DNA of 64,000 nt, from positions 186,001 to 250,000 of the forward strand of contig NZ_FOIE01000005.1 in the NCBI RefSeq assembly GCF_900111455.1, in the 5' to 3' direction. The DNA comes from Geodermatophilus poikilotrophus. Lineage in GTDB: Bacteria; Actinomycetota; Actinomycetes; Mycobacteriales; Geodermatophilaceae. This document shows, piece by piece, positions 46,186 through 56,246 of the stretch (positions are counted from its first letter, which is position 1; the number at the start of each line of letters is the position of its first letter). The position numbers were made by a program, and so were the translations under genes. The notes beneath the pieces are model-generated. The model searched no databases, was not told the origin of the DNA, and saw nothing but the letters and a program-made list of their open reading frames with translations.

Positions 46186-46820
46186 CGGCCCAGCACGAGG
46201 CTCATCGCCTCGCTGCGGGTCGCCGCGTTGTCCCGGAAGATCCCGCGCACGGCCGAGGTGACGGTCGACGAGCCGGGCTTGCGGACCCCGCGCATGGCCA
46301 TGCACAGGTGCTCGGCCTCGATCACGACGAGCACACCGCGCGGCTTGAGGACGTCGGCCAGCGCGTCGGCGATCTGGCTGGTCATCCGCTCCTGCACCTG
46401 GGGTCGGCGGGCGTAGACCTCGACCAGCCGGGCCAGCTTGGACAGCCCGGTGACCCGCCCGTCCTCCCCCGGGATGTAGCCGATGTGCGCGACCCCGTGG
46501 AACGGGACCAGGTGGTGCTCGCAGGTCGAGTACATCGGGATGTCCTTCACCAGGACCATCTCGTCGTGGTCCTCGTCGAAGGTGGTCGCCAGGACCGCGG
46601 CCGGGTCCTGCCACAGCCCGGCGAAGGTCTCCGCGTACGCGCGGGCGACCCGGTCGGGGGTGCCCTGCAGCCCGGGACGGTCGGGGTCCTCGCCGACGGC
46701 GAGCAGCAGCTCCCGGACGGCGGCCGCGGCCCGGGCGTGGTCGACCCCGGTCCGTGGCGGGCTCAGCAGCAGAGCCGCGCCGTCCTCGTCCCCACCCGCT
46801 CGGGCCGGGACCTCGCTCAC
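46182..46820 (-). CDS. folE: GTP cyclohydrolase I
   Basis: A 212-aa enzyme making dihydroneopterin triphosphate, the first step of folate synthesis. Zinc ligands are seen in [14 protein letters not shown] (Cys and His) and [17 protein letters not shown] (Cys). [19 protein letters not shown] is typical. GTG 46820 overlaps the ftsH stop (GTGA), linking it to the protease gene as in mycobacteria. Confidence 0.96.
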   Translation of the reverse strand: MSEVPARAGGDEDGAALLLSPPRTGVDHARAAAAVRELLLAVGEDPDRPGLQGTPDRVARAYAETFAGLWQDPAAVLATTFDEDHDEMVLVKDIPMYSTCEHHLVPFHGVAHIGYIPGEDGRVTGLSKLARLVEVYARRPQVQERMTSQIADALADVLKPRGVLVVIEAEHLCMAMRGVRKPGSSTVTSAVRGIFRDNAATRSEAMSLVLGR

Positions 46821-48805
46821 CGCTGCGCGGGGGCCCCCACGTCCCCCACAGCGGTGCTGCCGTGGCCGATGTGGCCGTTACCGTTCTGGGCGGCCTGCTC
46901 CGCGGGGGTCAGCACCGGCGGCTGGTCCGACGGGGTGCGCTTGCCGAAGCCGTTGTACGGGGCGAGCGACGGGCGCTTGGTGACCGGCGCGCAGATGCGG
47001 GCCATGTCCTCCTTGGAGAGGGTCTCCTTCTCCATCAGCTCGAGCACGAGCTGGTCGAGGACGCCCCGGTACTCGACCAGGATCTCCCACGCCTCGTCGT
47101 GCGCCGCCTCGATGAGGGCACGGATCTCCGCGTCGATGTCGGCGGCGACGGCCTCGGAGTAGTCCGGCCGGGTGCCCATGTCGCGGCCGAGGAACGGCTC
47201 GGACTCGTTGCTGCCGTACTTCACCGCACCGAGCTTGGCGCTCATGCCGTACTGGGTGACCATCGCCCGCGCCATGGCGGTCGCCTTCTCGATGTCGTTG
47301 CCGGCGCCGGTGGTGGGCTCGTGGAAGACGAGCTCCTCGGCCGCCCGGCCACCGAGGGCGTAGGCGAGGGTGTCGATCATCTCCGACCGGGTCTGGGTGT
47401 ACTTGTCCTCGGTCGGCAGCACGAGCGTGTGCCCGAGCGAGCGGCCGCGCGGGAGGATCGTCACCTTGTGCACCGGGTCCAGGTTGGGCAGTGCGTGCGC
47501 CACCAGGGCGTGGCCGCCCTCGTGGTAGGCGGTGACCTTCTTCTCCTTCTCGCTCATCGCCCGCGTCTTGCGCTCGGGGCCGGCGACGACGCGGTCGATC
47601 GCCTCCTCGAGGAGCTCGTCGGTGATCACCGTGCCGTTGGTGCGGGCGGTGAGCAGCGCGCCCTCGTTGAGCACGTTGGCGAGGTCGGCGCCGGTGAAGC
47701 CCGGCGTCCGGCGGGCCACGGTCCCCAGGTCGACGTCCGGGGCGAGCGGCTTGCCCTTGGCGTGCACCTCGAGGATCCGCTTGCGCCCCTCGAGGTCGGG
47801 CCGGTCGACGGCGATCTGGCGGTCGAAGCGGCCCGGGCGCAGCAGCGCCGGGTCCAGGATGTCCGGTCGGTTGGTGGCGGCGATCATGATGACGCCGCCC
47901 TTGACGTCGAAGCCGTCCATCTCGACGAGCATCTGGTTGAGCGTCTGCTCGCGCTCGTCGTGGCCGCCGCCCATGCCGGCGCCGCGGTGCCGGCCGACCG
48001 CGTCGATCTCGTCGACGAAGATGATCGCCGGGGCGTTCTGCTTGGCCTGCTCGAAGAGGTCGCGCACGCGGCTGGCACCGACACCGACGAACATCTCGAC
48101 GAAGTCGGACCCGGAGATGGAGAAGAACGGCACCCCGGCCTCGCCCGCCACGGCGCGGGCCAGCAGCGTCTTGCCGGTGCCGGGCGGGCCGAACAGCAGC
48201 ACGCCCTTGGGGATCTTCGCGCCCACGGCCTGGAACTTGACCGGGTTGGCGAGGAAGTCCTTGATCTCGTGCAGTTCCTCGATCGCCTCGTCCGCGCCGG
48301 CGACGTCGGCGAACGTCGTCTTCGGGGTGTCCTTGGTGACCTGCTTGGCCTTGGACTTGCCGAAGGCCATGACCCCGCGGCCGCCGCCCTGCATGGAGTT
48401 GAACAGCCAGAACAGCAGGAGCAGGAGGATCACGAACGGCAGGAAGCTGATCAGCAGGCTGACCAGGACGCTGTCCTGCGTGACGTTGGTGTTGAAGTCG
48501 ACGCCCTCGCCGTCACCCAGCCCGGAGACCAGGTCGAAGACGTCGTCGGCCGCCCCGAGCGGGTAGGAGGCGGTGATCTGGTCGCTGCCCTCGACCGGGT
48601 TGGCCAGCTCGAGGTCGAGCGTCTGTTCCTTGTCGTTGATCGTGACCTGGTCGGCGTTGCCGTTCTGGATCTGCTCCAGCGCGACCGCCGTGCTGACCTC
48701 CTGGAAGCCGCCGGTGCCGCGGAACAGCGAGGAGAACGCCAGCGCCAGGAGGACGACGAGGACGACCCAGAACCACACGGAGCGGAAGATCTTCTTGCGT
48801 TCCAT
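46817..48805 (-). CDS. ftsH: ATP-dependent zinc metalloprotease FtsH
   Basis: A 662-aa membrane AAA+ protease. Transmembrane helices are at about 8-27 and 117-138, flanking a periplasmic domain. The AAA module has [28 protein letters not shown] and the [22 protein letters not shown]. The protease zinc site is HEGGH (about residue 425). A Gly/Asn-rich C-terminal tail follows. ATG 48805; no ribosome site is obvious, and TACCGT at 48926-48931 is a possible -10. Confidence 0.97.
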   Translation of the reverse strand: MERKKIFRSVWFWVVLVVLLALAFSSLFRGTGGFQEVSTAVALEQIQNGNADQVTINDKEQTLDLELANPVEGSDQITASYPLGAADDVFDLVSGLGDGEGVDFNTNVTQDSVLVSLLISFLPFVILLLLLFWLFNSMQGGGRGVMAFGKSKAKQVTKDTPKTTFADVAGADEAIEELHEIKDFLANPVKFQAVGAKIPKGVLLFGPPGTGKTLLARAVAGEAGVPFFSISGSDFVEMFVGVGASRVRDLFEQAKQNAPAIIFVDEIDAVGRHRGAGMGGGHDEREQTLNQMLVEMDGFDVKGGVIMIAATNRPDILDPALLRPGRFDRQIAVDRPDLEGRKRILEVHAKGKPLAPDVDLGTVARRTPGFTGADLANVLNEGALLTARTNGTVITDELLEEAIDRVVAGPERKTRAMSEKEKKVTAYHEGGHALVAHALPNLDPVHKVTILPRGRSLGHTLVLPTEDKYTQTRSEMIDTLAYALGGRAAEELVFHEPTTGAGNDIEKATAMARAMVTQYGMSAKLGAVKYGSNESEPFLGRDMGTRPDYSEAVAADIDAEIRALIEAAHDEAWEILVEYRGVLDQLVLELMEKETLSKEDMARICAPVTKRPSLAPYNGFGKRTPSDQPPVLTPAEQAAQNGNGHIGHGSTAVGDVGAPAQR

Positions 48806-49194
48806 ACACCGATGCCGGGCGACCGGGTGCTCCGGCCTGTCCCGTCCACCCTCCTGATCGTCCGGGGGACGCTCCCTGCGGCCCGGGCGGGCACCCTGGC
48901 GCTCGGTGCAGCGTCGTTGCGATCGACGGTACACCGGGGAGTCCCTGCGACAGCCGTGCAGCGGCCGGGTCCGGCCCGACAACCCCCTGGCGGGTGGCCC
49001 GTCGTCGGCAGTGGGCCGCGGTGCGGCTCCGCGCACGACCGCCGCACCGTGAGCCGCCCGCCACCGTCCCGTCCGCCGACGGTCCTCCGCCGAATATCAG
49101 CTCAGCTCACGTCTGCAGGTCCTGGCTCACGACCGATGGGAGCCAGGACCCTCGGTGGGTCAGCTCGGCTGATCACCGAGGACCCGACGGACGG
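48806..49194. other. Intergenic region between hpt and ftsH
   Basis: 389 bp with no supported gene. It carries the ftsH leader and promoter (possible minus-strand -10 TACCGT at 48926-48931) and, at the hpt side, an imperfect palindrome at 49094-49176. Confidence 0.5.
49094..49176. repeat. Imperfect long palindrome (family P3) downstream of hpt
   Basis: Core stem GGTCCTGGCTC (49118-49128) and GAGCCAGGACC (49140-49150) with an 11-nt loop. Outer arms ATATCAGCTCAGCTCACG and the GTCAGCTCGGCTGAT region are recognisably complementary but mismatched. A CCTCGGTG/CACCGAGG stem also covers 49150-49181. Probably the hpt terminator and a mobile repeat in one. Confidence 0.6.
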
Positions 49195-49782
49195 TCAGCT
49201 CGAGTAGACCTCGGGCTTGAGGGTCGCGATGTAGGGCAGGTCGCGGTAGCGCTCGGCGTAGTCCAGGCCGTACCCGACCACGAACTCGTTCGGGATGTCG
49301 AAGCCGACGTAGCGCACCGGCACGTCGACCTTCACCGCGTCGGGCTTGCGCAGCAGTGCGCAGACCTCGATCGAGGCCGGGCGCCGTCCGCCCAGGTTCT
49401 TCAGCAGCCAGGACAGGGTGAGCCCGGAGTCGATGATGTCCTCGATGACGAGCACGTGCCGGTCGCTGATGTCCCGGTCGAGGTCCTTGAGGATCCGCAC
49501 GACGCCGGAGGAGCTGGTGGCCGAGCCGTAGGAGGAGACGGCCATGAACTCCATCTGGGTGGGCAGCCGCAACGCCCGCGCGAAGTCGCTCATGAACAGC
49601 ACCGCGCCCTTGAGCACGCCGACCAGCAGCACCTCGCGCCCGGCGTAGTCGCGCTCGACCTGCTCGGCCATCTCGGCGATCTTGGCCTGGATCTGCTCCT
49701 CGCTGAGCAGCACGTGGTCGATGTCGGGGCCGTAGCCGTGGTCGTTGCCGAGCTCTGCGGGAGCGCTGGCGGGCTCGCTCAC
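49195..49782 (-). CDS. hpt: Hypoxanthine-guanine phosphoribosyltransferase
   Basis: A 195-aa purine-salvage enzyme. It has [20 protein letters not shown], the PRPP loop [18 protein letters not shown] (Glu-Asp pair) and [23 protein letters not shown] 49782 overlaps the tilS stop (GTGA). The tilS-hpt pairing is widely conserved. Confidence 0.96.
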   Translation of the reverse strand: MSEPASAPAELGNDHGYGPDIDHVLLSEEQIQAKIAEMAEQVERDYAGREVLLVGVLKGAVLFMSDFARALRLPTQMEFMAVSSYGSATSSSGVVRILKDLDRDISDRHVLVIEDIIDSGLTLSWLLKNLGGRRPASIEVCALLRKPDAVKVDVPVRYVGFDIPNEFVVGYGLDYAERYRDLPYIATLKPEVYSS

Positions 49783-50804
49783 GGGCGGGACTCCTCGCGG
49801 GTGGGGGGTGCGTCCTCGGGACGGGTGCCCCGCGTCTCGGGGGGCGACAGGACCAGCCTGCCAGACGTCCGGAGGGCGCCTGCACCGCCGGGTAGGTCCA
49901 CCCGGCCCTGCCCGCGCCAGTGTGTGACGAGGGCCTCCACCGCGTGCAGGTGCACCGCCTGGACGTCGGGGACGCCGGCGGCGCGCAGCCACCCGCGGAG
50001 CACGCGCCGGCGCAGGCCCGCGGGCAGCGCACCGAGCTCCCGGGCGGGGAGCTCGTCGGCGCCGGCGAGGCGGGCCAGCTCGGCCGCGGCGAGCTCGTCG
50101 AGGGCGTCGAGGTCCTCGCGGAGCAGGTCGGCGGTGCGGGCCAGGGCGGGCGCGACACCGCCGCCGAGCACCTCCTCCATCAGCGGCAGCACCTCGCCCC
50201 GCAGCCGGGCGCGGGTGTAGGCCGGGTCGGCGTTCCAGGGGTCGTCCCACACCGGCAGCCCCTGCTCGGCGCACGCCTCCCGGGTGGTGGCCCGGCGGAC
50301 CCCGAGCAGCGGGCGCCACCAGGTGGTCCCGTCCGCCGTCCGCTCGGGGACCATGCCGGCGACCGAACGCGGGCCCGAGCCACGGCCAAGACCCAGCAGC
50401 ACCGTCTCGGCCTGGTCGTCGAGGGTGTGGGCGAGCGCGACGCGGGCACCCAGCTGGACGGCGGCGGCGGCGAGCGCCGCGTACCGCGCCGTCCGGGCCG
50501 CGCCCTCCGGACCGCCGCCCGGGCCGACCGCCACGCGGCGGACGAGGACCGGGTCCAGCCCGAGCCCGTGCAGGACCTCCGCCGTCCGCTCGGCCCGCTC
50601 GGCCGAGCCGGGCTGCAGCCCGTGGTCGACGGTGATCCCCCCGGCCCGGACGCCGGCGCGCCGCGCCTCGAAGGCCAGCGCGGCGGCCAGGGCCACGGAG
50701 TCCGCTCCCCCGCTGCACGCGGCGAGCACCGGCCGATCGCTCCCCCGCAGGCCGGGCCGCACGGCGGTCCGCAGGACCGCGACGGCCCGCGGCGGACCGG
50801 CCAC
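49779..50804 (-). CDS. tilS: tRNA(Ile)-lysidine synthase
   Basis: A 341-aa enzyme that changes the tRNA-Ile2 anticodon cytidine to lysidine. The PP-loop is [16 protein letters not shown] (about residue 34). [54 protein letters not shown] and [16 protein letters not shown] match the family. GTG 50804 follows the upstream stop by 5 nt. Confidence 0.94.
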   Translation of the reverse strand: MAGPPRAVAVLRTAVRPGLRGSDRPVLAACSGGADSVALAAALAFEARRAGVRAGGITVDHGLQPGSAERAERTAEVLHGLGLDPVLVRRVAVGPGGGPEGAARTARYAALAAAAVQLGARVALAHTLDDQAETVLLGLGRGSGPRSVAGMVPERTADGTTWWRPLLGVRRATTREACAEQGLPVWDDPWNADPAYTRARLRGEVLPLMEEVLGGGVAPALARTADLLREDLDALDELAAAELARLAGADELPARELGALPAGLRRRVLRGWLRAAGVPDVQAVHLHAVEALVTHWRGQGRVDLPGGAGALRTSGRLVLSPPETRGTRPEDAPPTREESRP

Positions 50805-50809
50805 CGAGG

Positions 50810-51895
50810 TCAGGCGGGGATGGCGGGGCGGCCGTGCACCCGCTCGACCCAGCGCGCCGGGTCGGTGAGCTCCTCGATCCGCGGCAGGTTCTCCGGCCCC
50901 TCCCACACCCGGTTGAAGCCCTCCATGCCGACGAGGTCGACGACGCCACCGACGAACACCCGGCCCTCGGCGTACTGCTTCATCTTCTGCTCGAGACCCA
51001 GCAGGCGGCGCAGCACGCGGTCGATCGGGCCGCGGCCCTTGCGGCGCTGGGCGAACCGCTTGCGCAGCGTCCGCACCGACGGGACGACGTCCGGCCCGAC
51101 GCCGTCCATCACGTACTCGGCGTGCCCCTCGACCAGGCTCATCACGGCGGTGACCCGGTCGAGGACGGCGCGCTGCGCCGGGTCCTGCACCAGCGCCATC
51201 AGGCCGGCGTCGTCCCCGCCGTCGGCGCCACGGGCGGCGTCCAGGATGCTGCGCAGGACGTCGCCCAGCCGGTCGCGGAGCACGTCGGGATCCAGGTCGG
51301 TGGCCTCCACGAACTCGGCCATCTGCGCCTCGAGGTGGTCCTTGAGCCACGGCACGGCGGTGAACTGCAGCTGGTGGGTGACCTCGTGCAGGCAGACCCA
51401 GAGCCGGAAGTCGGTGGGGTCCACGCCCAGGCGGCGCTCGGCGTCGACGATGTTCGGCGCGACCAGCAGCAGCCGGCCGCCGGTGCCGAAGACCTCGTAC
51501 TGGCCGAGCACGCGGGAGGAGAGGAAGGCGAGCACGCCGCCGGCCTGCACGCCGGTCGCGCGGGAACCGATGGCGGTGGCCAGCGGGCCGGGCCGGTGCT
51601 CCTGCCGGGCGGCGAGGGCATCGACCAGCGGGTCGAGCAGCGCGGACATCCCCCGCGTGTTGGCGTCCACCCAGCCGGGCCGGTCGACGACGGCGACCTC
51701 GGGCACCGCGCCACCCGGCACGGGGCTGAGCCCGGTGAGGCCCTCGACGTGCGCGACGGCGGTGGCGGCGGCCTCGTGCAGCTCGCGGACGACGGCGGCG
51801 GCCTCCTCGCGCGTCGTCTGCGGGCCGGGGCCGACCAGGCGGCGGGCGGTGCGTCCGGCGAGGTCCCAGTCCACCATCCGTGCGGAGCTGCTCAT
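50810..51895 (-). CDS. Zinc-dependent metalloprotease-like protein (DUF2342, Rv3626c-like)
   Basis: A 361-aa cytoplasmic protein. A metallopeptidase-type motif [10 protein letters not shown] (about residue 169) and a downstream EGHAEYVMD form the expected zinc site. VLGQYEVFG and [20 protein letters not shown] are family-typical. The ATG at 51895 lies 6 nt after TACCGT, suggesting a leaderless transcript running into tilS and hpt. Substrate unknown. Confidence 0.88.
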   Translation of the reverse strand: MSSSARMVDWDLAGRTARRLVGPGPQTTREEAAAVVRELHEAAATAVAHVEGLTGLSPVPGGAVPEVAVVDRPGWVDANTRGMSALLDPLVDALAARQEHRPGPLATAIGSRATGVQAGGVLAFLSSRVLGQYEVFGTGGRLLLVAPNIVDAERRLGVDPTDFRLWVCLHEVTHQLQFTAVPWLKDHLEAQMAEFVEATDLDPDVLRDRLGDVLRSILDAARGADGGDDAGLMALVQDPAQRAVLDRVTAVMSLVEGHAEYVMDGVGPDVVPSVRTLRKRFAQRRKGRGPIDRVLRRLLGLEQKMKQYAEGRVFVGGVVDLVGMEGFNRVWEGPENLPRIEELTDPARWVERVHGRPAIPA

Positions 51896-51901
51896 CGGCT
51901 C

Positions 51902-51907
51902 ACGGTA
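51902..51907 (-). promoter_or_regulatory. Leaderless -10 element of the metalloprotease-tilS-hpt operon
   Basis: TACCGT on the minus strand, 6 nt before ATG 51895. Confidence 0.5.
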
Positions 51908-51962
51908 GGCCCTCCGGCAGGGGCCCGCCGCCGGCCCCGTCCCGGCCGGCCTCCTGCAGGGA

Positions 51963-52034
51963 CCCGCCGCGAGCTCGCGAGTGGCGGGAGCAGGGGGTCC
52001 TCCTCCAGAGGACGGGGAGGACGGCGTCCTCCCC
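51963..52034. terminator. Paired hairpins between dacB and the metalloprotease gene
   Basis: CCCGCC/GGCGGG around a GCGAGCTCGCGAG core (51963-51988), then GGGGAGGAC-GGC-GTCCTCCCC (52014-52034). The first resembles family E. The second lies 24 bp beyond the dacB stop and is a likely terminator. Confidence 0.6.
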
Positions 52035-52057
52035 GGGTGGGGCCGGGGAGGTCCCTC

Positions 52058-53476
52058 TCACCTGCAGCCGCAGGCGGCCAGCGCGGAGGCGACGGCGTCG
52101 AGCGCGTCCTCGGCGGCCTCACCGTCGGCGGGGGCGCCGTCGGCGACCACGCCGAAGACCAGCAGCCGCCCCTCGGCGGTGACCACGGTGCCGGCCAGGC
52201 CGTGCACACCCAGCAGCGTGCCGGTCTTGGCGCGGACCGAACCCGGCGCGGTCGCCGGGTCCGCGTCGCCGCGGTCGAACAGGGTGCCGTCGTACCCGGC
52301 CACGGGCAGGCCGGACAGGACGGCGGAGGTGCCGGGCAGCGTGCCGTCGGCGGCGCCGGTCAGCAGCTCGGTGAGCAGCTCGACCGGCACCCGGTCGGTG
52401 CTGGACAGGCCGCTGCCGTCGGACAGCGAGACGCCGGTGACGTCGAGGCCCGCGTCGGCCAGCGCGTCGGTGACCGCTTCGGCGACCCCCTCGAAGGTGG
52501 CCGGCAGGTCACGGGCGAGGGCGACGTGGCGGCCCAGCGACTCGGTCAGCAGGTTGTCCGACTGGGACAGCGCCTGCTCGACCAACCGGGCGACCGGCGC
52601 GGACCGCACGGAGCCCAGGGGCTGCGCGCCCTCCGCCGCATCGCCCAGGACGACGGCCGCGTCGGGGACGCCAAGGGCGACGGCCAGCGCGGTGCCGGCG
52701 TCGGTCCCGGGGGCACCGCTGCGGGGCAGGTCGCCGGAGCGCACCCGGGCGCCGTCGACGGCGGTCGCGGTGACCGGGGCGGCGTAGGTCGACGGCGCGT
52801 CGCCGGGCCCCCAGCCGGCGGCCGTGAGCGGGCCCTGGAACAGCGAGTTGTCGACGACGACGCGGGTGACCTGCGTGCCTGGCGGCAGGCTGCTGCGCAC
52901 CTGGGCGGCGAGGTCGGCCACGGTGGGCGCGCCGGGGTAGGTCAGCGAGGGGACGGTCCGCGACAGCGTCGGGTCGCCGCCACCGACGAGCACCACCTCG
53001 CCGGGCGCGGAGCCCGCGACGACGGTGGTCTCCAGGGTGGTGTCGGGGCCGAGGGTGGTCAGCGCGGCGACGGCGGTGAGCAGCTTGGCGGTGGAGGCCG
53101 GTGTCGAGGGGACGTCGGAGTCCTGGTCGAGCAGCACCTCGCCGGACGCGACGTCGACGACCCGGGCCTCGACACCCGGCCCGAGCGCCGGGGAGGCCAG
53201 CAGCGGCGCCAGCTCGTCGGCGAGCACCGCGGCGTCCGGAGCAGGCGCCTCCGAGGCCAGCGCCGCGAGCACCGGCGCGGCCGGCTCCACGTCGGGCAGG
53301 CGCGCCTCGGCCGCGGCGACCTCCTGGGCGGCGTCGTCCTCCCGCGGGGCGACTGCGAACCAGGCGCCGGCACCCACCACGAGCAGCAGGGCGAGGAGCC
53401 CGAGGACGAGGCGGCGGCGGAACCGGGAGTACTTCGGCGTGACGGTCGTCGACCCGCTCGACGCGATGGTGCCCAC
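52058..53476 (-). CDS. dacB: D-alanyl-D-alanine carboxypeptidase/endopeptidase (PBP4, DacB family)
   Basis: A 472-aa peptidoglycan enzyme of peptidase family S13. One N-terminal transmembrane helix ([20 protein letters not shown]) anchors it outside the cell. Active-site motifs are SxxK in [13 protein letters not shown], SxN in [11 protein letters not shown] and KTG in [12 protein letters not shown] large insertion separates the first two, as in PBP4. GTG 53476 is the best start although its ribosome site is poor. Orthologue of Rv3627c, divergent from ppa. Confidence 0.94.
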   Translation of the reverse strand: MGTIASSGSTTVTPKYSRFRRRLVLGLLALLLVVGAGAWFAVAPREDDAAQEVAAAEARLPDVEPAAPVLAALASEAPAPDAAVLADELAPLLASPALGPGVEARVVDVASGEVLLDQDSDVPSTPASTAKLLTAVAALTTLGPDTTLETTVVAGSAPGEVVLVGGGDPTLSRTVPSLTYPGAPTVADLAAQVRSSLPPGTQVTRVVVDNSLFQGPLTAAGWGPGDAPSTYAAPVTATAVDGARVRSGDLPRSGAPGTDAGTALAVALGVPDAAVVLGDAAEGAQPLGSVRSAPVARLVEQALSQSDNLLTESLGRHVALARDLPATFEGVAEAVTDALADAGLDVTGVSLSDGSGLSSTDRVPVELLTELLTGAADGTLPGTSAVLSGLPVAGYDGTLFDRGDADPATAPGSVRAKTGTLLGVHGLAGTVVTAEGRLLVFGVVADGAPADGEAAEDALDAVASALAACGCR

Positions 53477-53519
53477 CCCCCGGAACGACCTCCGGCGGTC
53501 CTCCGGGGTCCGATCCGCC

Positions 53520-53525
53520 ACACTA
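53520..53525 (-). promoter_or_regulatory. Probable dacB -10 element
   Basis: TAGTGT on the minus strand, about 44 nt before GTG 53476 and directly upstream of the divergent ppa start. Confidence 0.4.
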
Positions 53526-53530
53526 CGTCC

Positions 53531-54025
53531 GTGCAGTTCGACGTGACGGTAGAAATCCCGAAGGGCCAGCGGAACAAGTACGAGCTGGACCACGCCACCG
53601 GACGCATCCGCTTGGACCGGATGCTGTTCACCTCCACCCGCTACCCGGCGGACTACGGGTACATCGAGAACACCCTCGGGCAGGACGGCGACCCGCTCGA
53701 CGCCCTGGTGATCCTCGACGAGCCGACGTTCCCCGGGTGCCTCATCACCTGCCGCGCCATCGGCATGTTCCGGATGACCGACGAGGCCGGAGGGGACGAC
53801 AAGGTCCTCTGCGTGCCGGCGACGGACCCGCGGATGGCGCACCTGACCGACATCCACGACGTGTCGGAGTTCGACCGCCTGGAGATCCAGCACTTCTTCG
53901 AGACCTACAAGGACCTCGAGCCGGGCAAGTCGGTCGAGGGCGCCGAGTGGGTCGGCCACACCGAGGCGGAGGCGGAGATCAACGCCTCGCTGCAGCGGGC
54001 CGAGGAAGCCGAGCCCCACCACTGA
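53531..54025 (+). CDS. ppa: Inorganic pyrophosphatase (family I)
   Basis: A 164-aa soluble magnesium-dependent pyrophosphatase. It has [39 protein letters not shown] (containing DGDPLD), and [17 protein letters not shown] 53531 is the conserved start of the family ([12 protein letters not shown]). The membrane pyrophosphatase HppA at the right edge is a second route for the same reaction. Confidence 0.97.
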   Translation: MQFDVTVEIPKGQRNKYELDHATGRIRLDRMLFTSTRYPADYGYIENTLGQDGDPLDALVILDEPTFPGCLITCRAIGMFRMTDEAGGDDKVLCVPATDPRMAHLTDIHDVSEFDRLEIQHFFETYKDLEPGKSVEGAEWVGHTEAEAEINASLQRAEEAEPHH

Positions 54026-54077
54026 CCCCTGTCCACTGGCCCCTCACCGAGCGGCCGCCGAGCGCACGACGGACCCC

Positions 54078-54111
54078 GACGGCGGCGCACCCCACCGGGT
54101 GCGCCGCCGTC
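54078..54111. terminator. ppa terminator
   Basis: A perfect 15-bp stem, GACGGCGGCGCACCC and complement, with a CACC loop, 53 bp after the ppa stop. Confidence 0.8.
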
Positions 54112-54136
54112 GGCGTGGTGGGGACCGCAGGGACGA

Positions 54137-54168
54137 CAGCGGCCCCGTCCGGGTGGACGGGGCCGCTG
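54137..54168. terminator. tRNA-Thr terminator
   Basis: A 14-bp stem with a GGGT loop (arms CAGCGGCCCCGTCC and complement). It lies 4 bp beyond the CCA end of the minus-strand tRNA. Confidence 0.75.
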
Positions 54169-54171
54169 GGG

Positions 54172-54247
54172 TGGAGCCGCCTGTCGGAATCGAACCGACG
54201 ACCTTCTCATTACGAGTGAGATGCTCTACCGACTGAGCTAAGGCGGC
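54172..54247 (-). tRNA. tRNA-Thr (anticodon CGT)
   Basis: A complete cloverleaf on the minus strand. The acceptor GCCGCCT pairs with AGGCGGC, discriminator T, and CCA is encoded (54172-54174). The anticodon stem TCTCA/TGAGA encloses loop CTCGTAA, giving anticodon CGT for ACG codons. The T-arm reads GTCGGTTCGATTCCGAC. Confidence 0.95.
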
Positions 54248-54305
54248 GGACGTGCGCGGCCAGCTTACGTGACCACTGCGCTCCCCCTGCGCAGGCCCCG
54301 GCGGG

Positions 54306-55466
54306 TCACGCGGGCAGGCGCAGCGCCACGGTGAGCGCCTCCACGGCGACCTGCGGCTTCACGTTCTGCTCCAGCGCCCGTCGGCAGTCCAGGACGGCGT
54401 CGATGCGCCGCAGCGCCCCCTCCGGACCGATCCGCCGCGCCAGCTCCGCGGCGTCCGCAAGCCGGTCCGGGTGGGCGAGGGTCACCCCTTCCGTCCCGCT
54501 CGTGGCGACCACCAGGGCGTCGCGGTAGAGGGCGGCGAGGTCGACCAGGGCCCGGTCCAGCGAGTCGCGGCCCAGCCGGGTGGCCCGCGACTTCTGCCGC
54601 TTCTCCAGCTCCTTGAGCTGCCCGGCCCCGCGGCTGGCCGCGGCGACGCCGGGACCGCGGGCGCCCACACCGAGGCTCTGCTTGACCGCCTCGGTCTCCG
54701 CGCCGTCGAGCTCCGTCGACGCCCGGTCGGACTCCTCCTTGGCCGCGCCGACCAGGTCGTCGGCGGCGTTCAGGCAGGCGGCCAGCGAGACCAGCGAGAG
54801 CGGGACGTCGAGGACGGCCTTGCGGGCGAGCCGGGCGGTCTCGTCGCGGGCCAGGTGCCGGGCGCGCCCGACGTGCCCGCCGGCGGCCGCGGCCGACCAG
54901 GCGGCCAGCGCCGGGTCGACGCCGTCCCGGCGGACCAGCACGTCGGCGACCGCGTCGACGGGCGGGGTGCGCAGGCCGACGACGCGGCACCGGGAGCGGA
55001 TGGTCACCGGCACGTCGTCGGGGTGCAGGCTCGGTGCGCAGAGCAGGAAGACCGTCCGCGCCGGCGGCTCCTCCAGCATCTTCAGCACGGTGTTGGACGC
55101 CTGCTCGGTCATCCGGTCGGCGTCCTCCACCAGGACCACCTGCCAGCGCCCCTGGGACGGTGCCCGCCCGGCGATGCGGACCAGCTCGCGCACCTCGGCC
55201 ACGCCGATGGACAACCCCTCCGGGACGACGGTCTGCACGTCGGCGTGGGTGCCGGCGAGCACCGTCCGGCAGGCGTGGCAGGTGCCGTCGCCGCCGTCCG
55301 GGCACTGCAGGGCCGCGGCGAAGGCGCGCGCGGCGACCGACCGGCCCGAGCCGGGCGGGCCGGTGAACAGCCAGGCGTGGGTCATCGCGGTCGGGTCGGC
55401 CACCGCGGCCTGCAGCTCGGCGACGACCGCCGGCTGGCCGATCACCTGCTCCCACACCCCGCTCAC
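54306..55466 (-). CDS. holB: DNA polymerase III subunit delta'
   Basis: A 386-aa clamp-loader subunit. It begins VWEQVIGQPAVVAELQAAV; the P-loop-like segment is LFTGPPGSGRSVAARAFA. A zinc module is suggested by CPDGGDGTCHAC. VVLVEDADRMTEQASNTVLK and IRSRCRVVGLRTPP match the family; the sensor SRC is present. GTG 55466 overlaps the tmk stop (GTGA). Confidence 0.94.
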   Translation of the reverse strand: MSGVWEQVIGQPAVVAELQAAVADPTAMTHAWLFTGPPGSGRSVAARAFAAALQCPDGGDGTCHACRTVLAGTHADVQTVVPEGLSIGVAEVRELVRIAGRAPSQGRWQVVLVEDADRMTEQASNTVLKMLEEPPARTVFLLCAPSLHPDDVPVTIRSRCRVVGLRTPPVDAVADVLVRRDGVDPALAAWSAAAAGGHVGRARHLARDETARLARKAVLDVPLSLVSLAACLNAADDLVGAAKEESDRASTELDGAETEAVKQSLGVGARGPGVAAASRGAGQLKELEKRQKSRATRLGRDSLDRALVDLAALYRDALVVATSGTEGVTLAHPDRLADAAELARRIGPEGALRRIDAVLDCRRALEQNVKPQVAVEALTVALRLPA

Positions 55467-56140
55467 GAGTGCACCTCCAGCAGGGCGCCGACCCGCTCGC
55501 GGACGTCGGCGGCGAGCTCCTCGACACCGCGTGTGGCGTCGAGCACGAGGTAGCGCCCGGGCGCCGCCGCGGCCAGCGTGCGGAAGGTGTCGCGGACCCG
55601 CTGGTGGAACTCCAGCGACTCCGACTCCAGCCGGTCGGCGGCCGCGCGGCCGCGGGCGCGGGCCAGCCCGGTCTCCGGCGGCAGGTCGAGCAGCACGGTG
55701 AGGTCGGGGCGCAGCCCGAGAGTGGCCCAGCGGGAGATCGCCGCGACGTCGTCCAGGCCGATGGTGCGTCCGGCCCCCTGGTAGGCCAGCGAGCTGTCGA
55801 CGTAGCGGTCGGTCACCACGACCTCGCCCGCTCCCAGCGCCGGGCGCAGGACGGCGTGCGCGTGCTGGGCGCGGTCGGCGGCGTAGAGCAGCGCCTCGGC
55901 GCGCGGGGACAGCCCGGTGTGCGCGCGGTCGAGCACGATCGCCCGGACGGCGGCGCCCGCGGGGGTGCCGCCGGGCTCGAAGGTGGCCCGCGCCGGACGC
56001 CCCCGCGCGGTCAGCCACTCGCACAGCAGCCGCACCTGGGTGGACTTGCCCGCACCCTCGCCGCCCTCGAACGCGATGAACAGGCCACGGGGCCGCCCGG
56101 CGGACTCGACGGACAGGGCGGGCGGACCGTCGTCGGACAC
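55463..56140 (-). CDS. tmk: Thymidylate kinase
   Basis: A 225-aa dTMP kinase. It has P-loop FIAFEGGEGAGKSTQVRLL, ATFEPGGTPAG (DRX/EPG region), VVTDRYVDSSLAYQG and a lid with RGRAAADRLESES. GTG 56140. Coupled to holB, a common actinobacterial pair for DNA replication. Confidence 0.96.
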   Translation of the reverse strand: MSDDGPPALSVESAGRPRGLFIAFEGGEGAGKSTQVRLLCEWLTARGRPARATFEPGGTPAGAAVRAIVLDRAHTGLSPRAEALLYAADRAQHAHAVLRPALGAGEVVVTDRYVDSSLAYQGAGRTIGLDDVAAISRWATLGLRPDLTVLLDLPPETGLARARGRAAADRLESESLEFHQRVRDTFRTLAAAAPGRYLVLDATRGVEELAADVRERVGALLEVHS

Positions 56141-56234
56141 GGGGATCGCGGGCTCCCAGTCGGTGCGGTGGAGGAGGGTGCAGCAGGCGCAACGGTACCG
56201 GGGTGGGCCGACGGTCCCGGGGGTCCGCGGGCCC

Positions 56235-56240
56235 TAGGGT
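56235..56240 (+). promoter_or_regulatory. Leaderless -10 element of tam
   Basis: TAGGGT, 6 nt before GTG 56247. Confidence 0.55.
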
Positions 56241-56246
56241 CGGGAC

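Noticed and set aside
46754-49207. 817-codon plus-strand frame
   Set aside because: Antisense to ftsH; its Val/Asp/Leu/Gln-rich translation shows no domain.
50834-53530. N-terminal extension of the ppa frame by about 900 codons
   Set aside because: The frame is open only because it is antisense to the metalloprotease and dacB genes; the family starts at GTG 53531.
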